DNA from: WHSW01 sp963767475
Lineage (GTDB): Bacteria > Actinomycetota > Thermoleophilia > Solirubrobacterales > 70-9
Reading direction: 5' to 3'
Assembly: GCA_963767475.1 (NCBI GenBank)
Contig: CAVYEI010000005.1
Span: 186,001-250,000 of the forward strand
DNA length: 64,000 nucleotides
Under the pieces are notes generated by a model. The model was not told where the DNA came from. It searched no databases and worked only from the letters and a program-made list of their open reading frames with translations. Shown piece after piece: positions 44,529 through 53,017 of the stretch. The stretch's first letter is position 1, and each line of letters opens with the position of its first letter. The position numbers and the translations under genes are program-made.

Positions 44529-46037
44529 GTGGCCTCGGGCTTGTGCGTGCAACGACTCGCTGCGATTTTCGCTGTGGTCGCAATATTCGGTCTGGGGGCG
44601 TCTCGCGCCCCCGCCTCCCCGCGGCCCGATTTCTTCGGGCTCAGCGCCCCCGAGCTCTATTCGATGAGCCTCGACGGGCGGTTTTCGCTGCGCGATTCGG
44701 CGCTCGACCACATCGAGGCGGCCGGAATCGACACCGTGCGCACCGAGATCGGCTGGCGTGACGTGGAGCCCAATCCACCGGTTAACGGCGTCCACACCTA
44801 CAACTGGCAGCCGCTCTACGGGCACATCGCCGCCCTGGCCGAGCACGGGCAGAGCCTGGCGCCGATGATCATGGCCCCGCCGGCGTGGGCCCAGCCGGCG
44901 GCGTCCGCCGGCTTCTGCCAGCGTCGCGGCGGGCTCGACCCCGCCCGCGTCGCCGACTACGCGACCTTCGTCTCCGCCGTCGCCAAGACCTTGGGCCGCG
45001 ACGGCTCCTATTGGCGGTGGGCCGCGACCTACCGACCCGATCTGCCGCAGCGCCCGATCACCTCCTATGAGATCTTCAACGAGCCCAACTGGGACCCCTT
45101 CTGGTGTCCCGAGATCGATCCCGAGACCTACGCCACGGCGCTCGCCGCCGCCGCCGACGCGATTCACGCCGTCGATCCGCAGGCTCGCGTCAGCCTCGGC
45201 GGTCTGGTGGTCTTGGAGCAGGACCAGTACGCCGGCAGCCACCTCTTGGGGATGGCGACCAAGCGCTTCCTCGAGCGGATGACCGCCGCGGTCCCGGGTC
45301 TCGGCTCGCGCATCGACGCGGTCGCCGTCCACACATACTGGGCCACCCCGGCCGCCAACCTGCGGGCGCTGGGGCTGGTCGAGGGCTGGCTCGACGACGC
45401 CGGGCTCGGCGACGAGAGCCTCGTGGTCTCCGAGTACGGCTGGCGCTCGGGCGGCCCGGCTGGGGGGTTGGCGGAGGGCGAGCGCGCGCAGATGATCGCC
45501 GACTACACCGACAGCCTCACGCGCCTGGCGCGCACCGACTGCAGGATCGTCGGCATCTTCCCCCATGACTGGATCACCCCGCGCGTCAACACCGCCGACC
45601 CGGAGCACTGGTACGGCCTCGCCGACCCGCTCACCGGCGCCCCGCTGGCCTCGGGCGTGGCCTACGCGGACACGATCGACGCCTACGAGAACCGCACCGC
45701 CGCCCAGCAGCCGACCCCGGACACCTGCCACCCCGCAACCGCCGAGGAACCGCCGCCGCCGGTCGATGTGACCGGGCCCGAGGTGAGCATCCGCCGGCGC
45801 TCGAAAGCCGGCGTGAAGCCGGTCACCTTCGCGCTCACCGCCAGCGACCCGGCCGGGGTGAGCGCGCTCGAGTACCGGCTTGACGGCCGTGCCTGGCGCT
45901 CGACGACCGGCAAGGTGAAGATCAAGCGCCCGGGTTCGAGAAGGCATGTGATCGCGGCCCGCGCGGTCGACGGCTCCGGCAATACCGGGAACGCGACCAG
46001 CCTCGCCTGGCGCCTGCGCCCCGCCCGCGCGCGCTAG
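44529..46037 (+). CDS. secreted clan GH-A glycoside hydrolase-like protein
   Basis: 502 residues. Signal peptide about 1-30. TIM-barrel domain (about 35-390): FGLSAPELYS, TVRTEIGWRDVEPNPP, acid/base Glu in YEIFNEPNWDPFW and nucleophile Glu in LVVSEYGWRSGG, the NEP and SEYGW motifs of clan GH-A (GH5/GH39-like). The C-terminal beta domain (about 415-500) starts DVTGPEVSIRRR and is Ig-like. Substrate is unknown, probably an extracellular polysaccharide. GTG start with GAGGAGGG 6-13 nt upstream that a long-range stem can occlude. Confidence 0.85.
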   Translation: MASGLCVQRLAAIFAVVAIFGLGASRAPASPRPDFFGLSAPELYSMSLDGRFSLRDSALDHIEAAGIDTVRTEIGWRDVEPNPPVNGVHTYNWQPLYGHIAALAEHGQSLAPMIMAPPAWAQPAASAGFCQRRGGLDPARVADYATFVSAVAKTLGRDGSYWRWAATYRPDLPQRPITSYEIFNEPNWDPFWCPEIDPETYATALAAAADAIHAVDPQARVSLGGLVVLEQDQYAGSHLLGMATKRFLERMTAAVPGLGSRIDAVAVHTYWATPAANLRALGLVEGWLDDAGLGDESLVVSEYGWRSGGPAGGLAEGERAQMIADYTDSLTRLARTDCRIVGIFPHDWITPRVNTADPEHWYGLADPLTGAPLASGVAYADTIDAYENRTAAQQPTPDTCHPATAEEPPPPVDVTGPEVSIRRRSKAGVKPVTFALTASDPAGVSALEYRLDGRAWRSTTGKVKIKRPGSRRHVIAARAVDGSGNTGNATSLAWRLRPARAR

Positions 46038-46052
46038 AGCCGCGGCCGGACC

Positions 46053-46058
46053 TATACT
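46053..46058 (+). promoter_or_regulatory. -10 box TATACT for the PAP2 gene
   Basis: TATACT is followed by 8 nt and TTG 46067, supporting that unusual start and a leaderless mRNA. Confidence 0.55.
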
Positions 46059-46066
46059 CGCGCGCC

Positions 46067-47023
46067 TTGCGCCCGCTTCGCTCCTCGCGCCGCCCCTCGC
46101 CCGCGCAGCGCGCGGTGGTCCGGCTCGCCGCCGGTGCGGCGCTCGCCGCCTCGGTCGCGGTGCCGCTGATCCGCCGCCGCCGGCGGATCCCCGCGGCGGC
46201 CACCGTCGCCGCGCTGGCGGCCGGGCCGATGGCGGTCGCGGTTCTGCTTCCGCGCACCCGCGGCCGCGACATCGTCTTGTTCTCGCTGCAGATGTGGGGC
46301 TTCGTCATGGCCCACGAGCTTCCCTACGACGACCCCGAGGCGCTGCGGCGCCGGCTGAAGATCCGCTACCCGATCGTCGCCGACCGGGTGATCGGGCTCG
46401 GCACGTTGCCGAACATGCGCCTCCAGCGGGCGATCAGCCGGCCCGGCGAGGTGACGACGCTCGATCGCTTCCTCTCCGTCATCCATTGGGCCTGGTTCAT
46501 GGAGCCGCACGCGGCGCTGCTGTTCGTCCAGACACGCCACCTGGACCGTTTCCCGCGCGCGGCGCGCCAGCTCGCCGCCACCTACGACATCGGCTGCGCG
46601 CTCTACTTCGCCGTGCCGACGGCGCCACCGTGGTGGGCGGCCGAGCAGGGGTATGCCTCCGAGGACGTGCGCCGGATCATGGTCGACGCCGGCGAGCAGG
46701 TCTGGCGGCGGGCGTGGGAGCCGCTGTATGACTCCTTCAACAGCAACCCGTGGGCGGCGATGCCGTCGCTTCACTTCGCCACCTCGCTGATGGCCGCGAT
46801 CCATCTCCGCGAGGCCGGCCGGGTCCCCGGCGCCCTCGGCTGGGGTTATGCGGCAACCCTCGCCTTCGCCCTCGTCTACCTCGGCGAGCACTACGTCACC
46901 GATCTCGTCGCCGGCGCGGCGCTGGTGTTCGCCGTTCGCCGCGGCGAACCGCTGGCCGAGCCCGTGGTCGAGGCGGTCAACCGGGTTCTTCGGCGACTCG
47001 AGCGGGTCGCGGCGGCGGCCTGA
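46067..47023 (+). CDS. PAP2/AUR1-type membrane phosphatase or phosphotransferase
   Basis: 318 residues, several membrane helices. Seen: the second and third PAP2 motifs, MPSLHFATS (about 230) and GEHYVTDLVAG (about 275), which carry the catalytic His residues; motif one is less clear near the conserved RR region. The overall layout with NPWAAMPSLH resembles AUR1/inositol-phosphotransferase-like actinobacterial proteins. May remove or transfer phosphate on lipid carriers. Next to a YbhN-like membrane protein, hinting at envelope lipid chemistry. Confidence 0.85.
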   Translation: MRPLRSSRRPSPAQRAVVRLAAGAALAASVAVPLIRRRRRIPAAATVAALAAGPMAVAVLLPRTRGRDIVLFSLQMWGFVMAHELPYDDPEALRRRLKIRYPIVADRVIGLGTLPNMRLQRAISRPGEVTTLDRFLSVIHWAWFMEPHAALLFVQTRHLDRFPRAARQLAATYDIGCALYFAVPTAPPWWAAEQGYASEDVRRIMVDAGEQVWRRAWEPLYDSFNSNPWAAMPSLHFATSLMAAIHLREAGRVPGALGWGYAATLAFALVYLGEHYVTDLVAGAALVFAVRRGEPLAEPVVEAVNRVLRRLERVAAAA

Positions 47024-47072
47024 CGCACGGGCGGGCGAGCCGACCAGCGAGCCTGCGAGGATTGGTCACCGG

Positions 47073-48266
47073 ATGGGGAGCGCTGATCCAACCGATCGCG
47101 ATAGGGGGGATGAGTTCGAGCCGATGCTCGCGACCGGCGGAGCCGAACCCGAACCCGACGTCCCCACCGACGAGGACGACGACTACGAGCCCTCGTTCCT
47201 CGAGAACCCGAAGCGGCTGGCGCAATCGGGGCTGCTCGTGTTGCTGCTCGTGGTCGGGATCTACGTGCTGTTGCCGAAGGTGCTCGAGGACCAGGACGCC
47301 AGCGCCAGGCTCGGCGACGCGGATCCGCTGTGGATCGCCGTCGCCCTTTTCTTCGCCGTGGTCATGTTCGGCGCCTACGTCGCCCTCTTTCGCGGGGTCG
47401 TCGGCGAGCAGTTGAAGCTGCGCTGGCTGGACTCCTACGACATCACGATGGCCGGACTCGCGGCCACGCGGCTGTTCTCGGCCGGCGGCGCCGGCGGCAT
47501 CGTGCTCACCTACTGGGCGCTGCGCAAGGCGGGCATGCCGCGCAAGGAGACGGCGTCGCGAATGGTCGCCTTCCTCGTCTTGCTCTACGCGGTCTACATG
47601 GCGACCCTGGTGATCAACGGGATCCTGATGCGCAGCGGCGTCTTCGACGCTCCGGCGCCCCCGGGCCTGACGATCGTCCCCGCGGCGATCGCCGGTGCGG
47701 TGATCCTGATCTTCCTGCTGATGGCGCTCGTCCCCGGCGACCTCGAGCGGCGCTTTTCCTCGGCCTCGCAGGAGAAGTTCTGGGGGCGGACCATGCGCCG
47801 CCTGGCGACCGTGCCCTCGACCGCGGCCGTCGGCACCCGCGAGGCGCTTGCCTTCGTTCGCGAACCCTCGCGCGGGGGGCTCGCCGTGCTCGGAGCGATC
47901 GGCTTCTGGGCGGCGCAGATAGCGATCCTCTGGGCCTCGTTCAAGGCCTTCGATGTCTCGGTGTCGCTCGCCGTCGTCGTGCAGGCGTTCTTCATCGGCA
48001 TGGTCGCCAACCTGATCCCGCTGCCCGGGGGTGTCGGCGGCGTCGACGCCGGACTGCTGGGCGCGTTCGCGATCTTCGGCGTCGGCCACGGCGTGTTCGC
48101 GGCCGTGCTGCTCTACCGCGTGCTCGCCTTCTGGCTACCGATCCCGCCCGGCATCGTCGCCTTCCTCCATCTGCGCAAGACGGTGCGGCGCTGGGAGCAG
48201 GAGCGAGCGCCGCCGGCGCAGTCTCGAATCGGCGAGCCGTTGTCCGGATCTGCCCTTACTTCATAA
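47073..48266 (+). CDS. YbhN/UPF0104-family integral membrane protein (LPG synthase TM-like)
   Basis: 397 residues. Acidic cytoplasmic start (TDEDDDYEPSF), then about eight helices. Family motifs: ATRLFSAGGAGG, LRKAGMPRKETA, and LIPLPGGVGGVDAGLLGA before the last helices. This family is the membrane half of MprF-like flippases and stand-alone glycolipid transport proteins. ATG 47073 is the first plausible start after the PAP2 stop. The final codons overlap the AT-rich operator of the next gene. Confidence 0.85.
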   Translation: MGSADPTDRDRGDEFEPMLATGGAEPEPDVPTDEDDDYEPSFLENPKRLAQSGLLVLLLVVGIYVLLPKVLEDQDASARLGDADPLWIAVALFFAVVMFGAYVALFRGVVGEQLKLRWLDSYDITMAGLAATRLFSAGGAGGIVLTYWALRKAGMPRKETASRMVAFLVLLYAVYMATLVINGILMRSGVFDAPAPPGLTIVPAAIAGAVILIFLLMALVPGDLERRFSSASQEKFWGRTMRRLATVPSTAAVGTREALAFVREPSRGGLAVLGAIGFWAAQIAILWASFKAFDVSVSLAVVVQAFFIGMVANLIPLPGGVGGVDAGLLGAFAIFGVGHGVFAAVLLYRVLAFWLPIPPGIVAFLHLRKTVRRWEQERAPPAQSRIGEPLSGSALTS

Positions 48267-48285
48267 AGTAAAGTGCTATACACTT
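48256..48285 (+). promoter_or_regulatory. AT-rich promoter with two overlapping inverted repeats
   Basis: TTACTT-CATA-AAGTAA (48256-48271) and AAGTG-CTATA-CACTT (48271-48285) share one base. Together they give four AAGT/ACTT half-sites. TATACA (48277-48282) is a good -10 inside the second repeat, with TTACTT 15 nt upstream as a possible weak -35. In a GC-rich genome this is a strong operator signal, likely for a dimeric repressor such as MarR, HxlR or Rrf2 type (class is a guess). Confidence 0.7.
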
Positions 48286-48307
48286 GCCTGTGGAAGGACG
48301 AACGAAG

Positions 48308-49324
48308 ATGAGCGACGAAAGCAAGCGAATCGAGAGCCTGATCATCCTCGGCGGCGGGCCCGCCGGCTATACCGCCGCGCTCTACGCGGCGCGGGCGAAC
48401 CTCGAGCCGCTTGTGATCGAGGGCTTCCAGTGGGGCGGCCAGCTCCAGAACACGACCGACGTCGAGAACTACCCCGGCTATCCCGACGGGATCATGGGGC
48501 CGGAGATGATGAACGAGTTCCGCGCCCAGGCGGAGAGGTTCGGCACCCGCTTCATCACCGACGACGCCGAGCGGGTCGAGCTTTCCGACGGTGGCCACCA
48601 GCGGGTCTTCGTCGGCGACGACGAGTACGTCTCCAAGAGCATCATCCTGGCGATGGGCGCCGAGCCGCGACGGCTCGGCCTGCCCGGCGAGCTCGAGCTC
48701 GCCGGTCGCGGCGTATCCACCTGCGGCGTCTGCGACGGCGCCTTCTTCAAGGGTCAGGACGTGGTCGTGATCGGCGGCGGCGACTCGGCGATGGAGGACT
48801 CGATCTTCATCTCCAAGTACGCCGACAAGCTCACCAGCGTCCACCGCCGCGACGACTACCGGGCCTCGAAGATCATGCGCGACCGCGCCGGCGAGCAGGA
48901 CAACATCACCTTCAAGACGCCGTTCGTGCCGGAGGAGTTCATCGCCGGCGAGGACGGCAAGCTGCGAGCCGTGCGCCTGCGCCACGCCGACAACGGCGAG
49001 ACCGAGGAGATCGAGGTCGGCGGGGCGTTCATCGCCATCGGCCACATTCCGCGATCGGAGCTGGTCGCCGGCCAGGTCGAGACCGACGACGAGGGCTACG
49101 TGCTCACCGAGGGCAAGTCCACGCGGACCAAGCTCGGCGGCGTGTTCGCCGTCGGCGATCTCGTCGACCGCACCTACCGCCAGGCCGTGACCGCGGCCGG
49201 GACGGGCTGCATGGGCGCGCTCGACGCCGAGTGGTACCTGCGCGACACGCCGCCGTCGCCGGAAGCGCATTGGCGCCGCGGCGGCGAGCCGGTCGAGGTC
49301 GCGCCGCAGCTGGCCGAGAACTAG
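48308..49324 (+). CDS. trxB: thioredoxin reductase-like flavoprotein
   Basis: 338 residues from ATG 48308, which has GGAAGGA about 10 nt upstream (a longer start at 48284 lies inside the promoter). FAD motif GGGPAGYTAALYAARA, WGGQLQNTTDVENYPG, redox CGVC in STCGVCDGAFF (usual CATC), NADPH motif GGGDSAMEDSIF, second FAD motif GVFAVGDLVDRTYRQAVTAAGTG. Reduces thioredoxin or a related dithiol protein. No thioredoxin gene is adjacent. Preceded by a strong candidate operator, so likely controlled by redox or a small-molecule-sensing repressor. Confidence 0.92.
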   Translation: MSDESKRIESLIILGGGPAGYTAALYAARANLEPLVIEGFQWGGQLQNTTDVENYPGYPDGIMGPEMMNEFRAQAERFGTRFITDDAERVELSDGGHQRVFVGDDEYVSKSIILAMGAEPRRLGLPGELELAGRGVSTCGVCDGAFFKGQDVVVIGGGDSAMEDSIFISKYADKLTSVHRRDDYRASKIMRDRAGEQDNITFKTPFVPEEFIAGEDGKLRAVRLRHADNGETEEIEVGGAFIAIGHIPRSELVAGQVETDDEGYVLTEGKSTRTKLGGVFAVGDLVDRTYRQAVTAAGTGCMGALDAEWYLRDTPPSPEAHWRRGGEPVEVAPQLAEN

Positions 49325-49354
49325 CCCGCCTGCACACCGGCGAGCGCTTCGCGC

Positions 49355-50191
49355 TCAGATCCGGCAGGGGCCGGGCAGCTTGCGGACGCTGAACTTGCCC
49401 GCCCGTAGTAGGAGGCGGACGCGACGAACGTTGTTGTCCTCGTCCAGCTCGTCGAGGACCCCGGTCGGATCGGCTCTCGTGGTCAGGCAATAGTGCCCGC
49501 GCGGGATCCCGGTGACGTCGAGGGCCTGGCCCGGCAGCGCGAGCAGGTAGGCATCGGCCCAGCCGGGTGAGATCCCCTGGGTCGAGACCGATTGGCAACC
49601 GGCGACTCCGGGCGGGTTGATCGGGTAGGTCGACGTCGGCGGGGTGACCGCGCTCGGGAACGCCAGTCGCGCGTCGGTGAGGCAGAAGCCGACCTTGCGG
49701 GTGCGCGCGAACAGGTTGCCGCTGGGCTCGCGCCGGAGCTCGTAGCTGGCGATGTCGAGCACGTGCCAGTGGTCGTGGGCGGGGTGGTAGCGCATGCAGC
49801 CAAAGCGCCGCTCGCCCGCGATCGCGTCGGTGCCACGCTCGAAGGCTCCGGTGCCGTTGGAGTCGGTGAACACGCGCTGGGATGCGTCGCGGTCGTTGAA
49901 CGGGTCGCCGTCGCCGTCGCAGTTGAGCGATTCCTCGCTCGGGTAGATCTCGAGCGGGCCGTTGCCGCGGTTGCCGATCTCGTTGGTGAACCGCAGCAGG
50001 GTCCGGTCGCCGTCGACCTGGATCAGCAACTCCTCCTGCTGGATCGCCAGCGTGACCAGATCGGGCGGTAGGTCGCCCGGGTCGGCCTCGACCCGTGCCG
50101 ACGAGATCGCCAGCAGGACGCCGATCGCGGCCATGGCGAGGACTGCGACCGCGGCCGCGAGTCCGACCCTGCGCAGAGCAAACGCCTCCAT
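49355..50191 (-). CDS. secreted lysyl oxidase-like protein
   Basis: 278 residues; a signal anchor about 8-30. The lysyl oxidase domain shows the copper-binding block HPAHDHWHVLDIASYEL, KVGFCLTD, PGWADAYLLALPGQALDVTGI and HYCLTT, then DELDEDNNVRRVRL, matching in order the animal LOX pattern (HxHYH, FCLED, DxTD, YxL). Copper-dependent amine oxidation of lysine outside the cell is the family reaction; whether the LTQ cofactor Lys/Tyr pair is present I cannot decide. Leaderless-type start from TAGGCT. Confidence 0.85.
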   Translation of the reverse strand: MEAFALRRVGLAAAVAVLAMAAIGVLLAISSARVEADPGDLPPDLVTLAIQQEELLIQVDGDRTLLRFTNEIGNRGNGPLEIYPSEESLNCDGDGDPFNDRDASQRVFTDSNGTGAFERGTDAIAGERRFGCMRYHPAHDHWHVLDIASYELRREPSGNLFARTRKVGFCLTDARLAFPSAVTPPTSTYPINPPGVAGCQSVSTQGISPGWADAYLLALPGQALDVTGIPRGHYCLTTRADPTGVLDELDEDNNVRRVRLLLRAGKFSVRKLPGPCRI

Positions 50192-50200
50192 GCGCCGCCG

Positions 50201-50206
50201 AGCCTA
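50201..50206 (-). promoter_or_regulatory. -10 box TAGGCT for the lysyl oxidase-like gene
   Basis: On the minus strand TAGGCT is followed by 9 nt and ATG 50191. Confidence 0.45.
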
Positions 50207-50273
50207 CAGACGCCGATCAGCGGGTCCGATCGTGGCGATCGCTTTCGCGAATGGCGATCGGCCCGCGCGTGTC

Positions 50274-50279
50274 TACCCT
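50274..50279 (+). promoter_or_regulatory. -10 box TACCCT for the EamA transporter
   Basis: TACCCT is followed by 7 nt and GTG 50287, choosing that start over the open frame upstream. Confidence 0.55.
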
Positions 50280-50286
50280 CGAAGGG

Positions 50287-51258
50287 GTGAACCGACGCGC
50301 CTGGACCATGCTGCTCGTCCTCGGCGCGATCTGGGGCGCGAGCTACCTGTTGATCAAGATCGGCGTCCGCGATCTCTCCCCGGCGATGGTCTCCTGGGCG
50401 CGGGTGGCGCTCGCCGCGCTGGTGCTCGTGCCGCTGGCGGCGCGCAGCGGCGCCCTCGGGCGCGTGCGTGACATCGGAATCGGCTGGCTGGCGTTGCTCG
50501 CCGCGACTCAGATCGCCGGTCCCTTCGTCCTCATCGCGGCGGCCGAGCAGGAGATCTCCTCCGGGCTCGCCGGCATCCTCGTCGCCTCGGCGCCCCTGTT
50601 CACCGCGCTGCTCGCCCTGCGCGTCGACGCCGAGGAGCAGTCGCGCGGCCTGCGGCTGGTCGGCGTCGTGCTCGGGATCGCCGGTGTCGGGGTCCTGCTC
50701 GGGGTCGATCTCGGCGACAGCCGCTCGCAGTTGCTGGGCGGCCTCGCGGTGCTGCTCGCCGGGTTCGGCTATGCGGTCGGTGGCCTGATCGCCAAGCGGC
50801 GCCTGGGCTCGGTCCCGCCGCTGGGAATGGCCGCCTGGGTGACGGTCGCCGCAACCGTGCTCCTGGTTCCGTTCGCGGGAGCGACGCTGCCCTCGCAGGC
50901 GCCGGGGCTCGGGCCGCTGGCCGCCGTGCTCGCCCTCGGCGTGGTCGGCACCGGGGTCGCGTTCGCGATCTTCTACGAGCTGATCGGCAGCGTCGGCCCG
51001 GCGCGGACCTGGATCGTCACCTACCTGGCTCCGGGATTCGCGGTCGCCTACGGGGCGATCTTCCTCGACGAGGTGATCACGGCCTCGACCCTCGCCGGCC
51101 TCGGCCTGATCCTCGCCGGCTCCTACCTGGCCGCGGAAGGGGGCAACCCGCTAGGCAGGCGGGAGGTCGCCGCCGAGCAGGGCCCAGCGGCGCAGGAGGG
51201 GCGCGGGGCGATAGCGGTCGGCGCCGAGCTCGTCCCCGAGCGCGTCGAGGGTCGCTAG
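50287..51258 (+). CDS. EamA/DMT-superfamily transporter
   Basis: Ten membrane helices in two EamA repeats: GAIWGASYLLIKIG (about 12-25) begins the first, AGFGYAVGGLIAKRRL the second, and LAPGFAVAYGAIFLDE marks the end of the last repeat. Exports small metabolites in this family; substrate unknown. As written it runs 108 bp into the converging dehydrogenase. Deleting one G in GGGGG at 51139-51143 would instead end it at the TAG in CTAG 51151-51154, exactly sharing the neighbour's stop; I think that is the real end. Confidence 0.85.
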   Translation: MNRRAWTMLLVLGAIWGASYLLIKIGVRDLSPAMVSWARVALAALVLVPLAARSGALGRVRDIGIGWLALLAATQIAGPFVLIAAAEQEISSGLAGILVASAPLFTALLALRVDAEEQSRGLRLVGVVLGIAGVGVLLGVDLGDSRSQLLGGLAVLLAGFGYAVGGLIAKRRLGSVPPLGMAAWVTVAATVLLVPFAGATLPSQAPGLGPLAAVLALGVVGTGVAFAIFYELIGSVGPARTWIVTYLAPGFAVAYGAIFLDEVITASTLAGLGLILAGSYLAAEGGNPLGRREVAAEQGPAAQEGRGAIAVGAELVPERVEGR

Positions 51259-52506
51259 GACCCGTTCGGGCCCGATCTCGCGGCCCCACTCGAACGGACC
51301 GCGCGGATGGTTGAAGCCGAGCCGCAGCGCGGTGTCGAGGTCTGCCGGCGAGCCAACTCCCTCGCCGACCGTGAAGCAGGCCTCGTTGACGAGTTGGGAG
51401 ACGATCCGGCCGAGCACCAGCCCCGGCGCCTCGCCCGGGGTGCACTCGACGTGCTTGCCGAGGCCGGCGAAGTAGCGCCCGGCGGCGCTCAGGGTCTCGG
51501 CCGAGCCGCGCGGCAGCGAGGCGATCTCGACCAGGCGCGCGCGCTCGAGGTCGGGCAGGGCGACCCAGTTGACGGATGCCTCGATCGACGCGTCGCGGTC
51601 GAATGGCTCGGGCGTCGGCTCCGCGGGCGGCGGGTCGTCGGGGCGGTGGGGGCCGTCTCCGTAGGCGTACCAACCGCGGCCGGACTTGCGGCCGACCCGG
51701 CCGGCGGCGACGAGCCGCTCCTGCAGCGGGTGCGGGCGCCAGCGCGGCTCGCCGAAGCTCTGCTCGAAGAACGACTTCGCGACCTTGAGGTTGACGTCGA
51801 CTCCGATCAGGTCCTGGAGCTCGAACGGCCCCATCCGGTAGCCGCCGCCGATCCTGACGATGCGGTCGATCTGGTCGGGTTCGGCGATCCGCTCGCCGTA
51901 GAGGCGCAGGGCCTCGAGGCTGAAGGGCCGGATCGCGCGGTTGGCGAGGAAGCCGATCCCGTCGGTGACCCGTACCGGCGTTCGGCCCATCCGCTCAGCG
52001 ACCTCGGTCGTCCGCGCCAGCGCCGGCTCGGCGGTGGCGTCGCCCGCGACCACCTCGACCAGCTTCATCAAGGCGGGGGGATTGAAGAAGTGCATCCCGC
52101 AGATCCGCTCGGGCCGCGCGGCGGTCGCCGCGATCGCGGTCACCGAGAGCGAGGATGTGTTGGTGGCGAGCACGGCATCGGCCGCGCACGCCGCCTCCAG
52201 GCGCCCGAACAGCCGGCGCTTGAGCTCGAGCTCCTCGGGCGCCGCCTCGACCACCAGATCGCAGCCGCCGAGGTCCTCGAGCTCGGCGGCCGGCAGCACG
52301 CGCGCCGCCGCGGCCTCGGCCTCGGCGGCGCTCCAGCGACCGCGCTCGGCGCCGCGGGTAAGGTCGGCCTGCAGCCGCTCGAGCCCTCGTTCGAGCGCCT
52401 CCGGCTGGGGGTCGTGAAGCATCGTTTCGTAGCCGGCGAGGCAGGCCAGCTGGGCGATCCCGGCGCCCATCGTGCCGGCGCCGGCGACTCCGATCCGCTC
52501 GCTCAC
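51151..52506 (-). CDS. 3-hydroxyacyl-CoA dehydrogenase
   Basis: 451 residues, longer than the single-domain enzyme (about 285) because it carries a second C-terminal 3HCDH domain (about 345-440). NAD motif GAGTMGAGIAQL; EAAPEELELKRRLF; catalytic His in CGMHFFNPPALMKLVEVV; NRAIRPFSLEAL. PaaH/HbdA-type beta-oxidation step. Last gene of a six-gene operon; GTG overlaps the cupin stop. Confidence 0.93.
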   Translation of the reverse strand: MSERIGVAGAGTMGAGIAQLACLAGYETMLHDPQPEALERGLERLQADLTRGAERGRWSAAEAEAAAARVLPAAELEDLGGCDLVVEAAPEELELKRRLFGRLEAACAADAVLATNTSSLSVTAIAATAARPERICGMHFFNPPALMKLVEVVAGDATAEPALARTTEVAERMGRTPVRVTDGIGFLANRAIRPFSLEALRLYGERIAEPDQIDRIVRIGGGYRMGPFELQDLIGVDVNLKVAKSFFEQSFGEPRWRPHPLQERLVAAGRVGRKSGRGWYAYGDGPHRPDDPPPAEPTPEPFDRDASIEASVNWVALPDLERARLVEIASLPRGSAETLSAAGRYFAGLGKHVECTPGEAPGLVLGRIVSQLVNEACFTVGEGVGSPADLDTALRLGFNHPRGPFEWGREIGPERVLATLDALGDELGADRYRPAPLLRRWALLGGDLPPA

Positions 52507-53015
52507 CGGTCCGGATCCGGCGGCGGCTGCTCGTCGTCCCAGAACCCGACCGTGTCGCGGCGGAAGTAGACGTCGTGGAAGCCTTCGCCCGGGGTCCCGG
52601 GCGGCTGGCCGAAGGCGCTGATCTTCCCCGACTCCGGCCGCACGACGACGTCGGGGGCGTTCATCTCGCTGACGATCAGGATTCGCGCCGGCCCCTCGCC
52701 GCGGTTGATCACCTGGTGGGCGCCGCGCTCGCCGACCGGGAGTGCGACCAGCTCGCCCTCGGCCAGCTGGCGCTCGCCGTCCAGCGTCCGCAGCACCGTC
52801 TCGCCGCTGAGCACGATCAGCATCTCCTCGTTTCCGAGGTGGAAGTGAACGGGAAACGCGGCGCTGTCGGGCTCGAGCTCGAACAGGCTGGCGCCGAGGC
52901 GCTCGCCGCCGGCCTGGCGGCCGAGCCGCGCGCGGCGACCGCGAAAGCCCTCGCGATCGGACTCGTCGTCGAAGTCGGGCTCGAACACGTTCGCTCGGCG
53001 CTCGTCCTCGCCCAT
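52503..53015 (-). CDS. cupin-domain protein
   Basis: 170 residues. Cupin motif 1 is PVHFHLGNEEMLIVLSG and motif 2 is ERGAHQVINRGEGPARILIV, giving His and Glu for a metal. A conserved start (NVFEPDFDDE) and end (FHDVYFRRDTVGFW) resemble a sub-family of small stand-alone cupins. Could be a binding or regulatory protein, or an isomerase. Lies 2 nt after the enoyl-CoA hydratase inside the operon. Confidence 0.88.
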   Translation of the reverse strand: MGEDERRANVFEPDFDDESDREGFRGRRARLGRQAGGERLGASLFELEPDSAAFPVHFHLGNEEMLIVLSGETVLRTLDGERQLAEGELVALPVGERGAHQVINRGEGPARILIVSEMNAPDVVVRPESGKISAFGQPPGTPGEGFHDVYFRRDTVGFWDDEQPPPDPDR

Positions 53016-53017
53016 GG

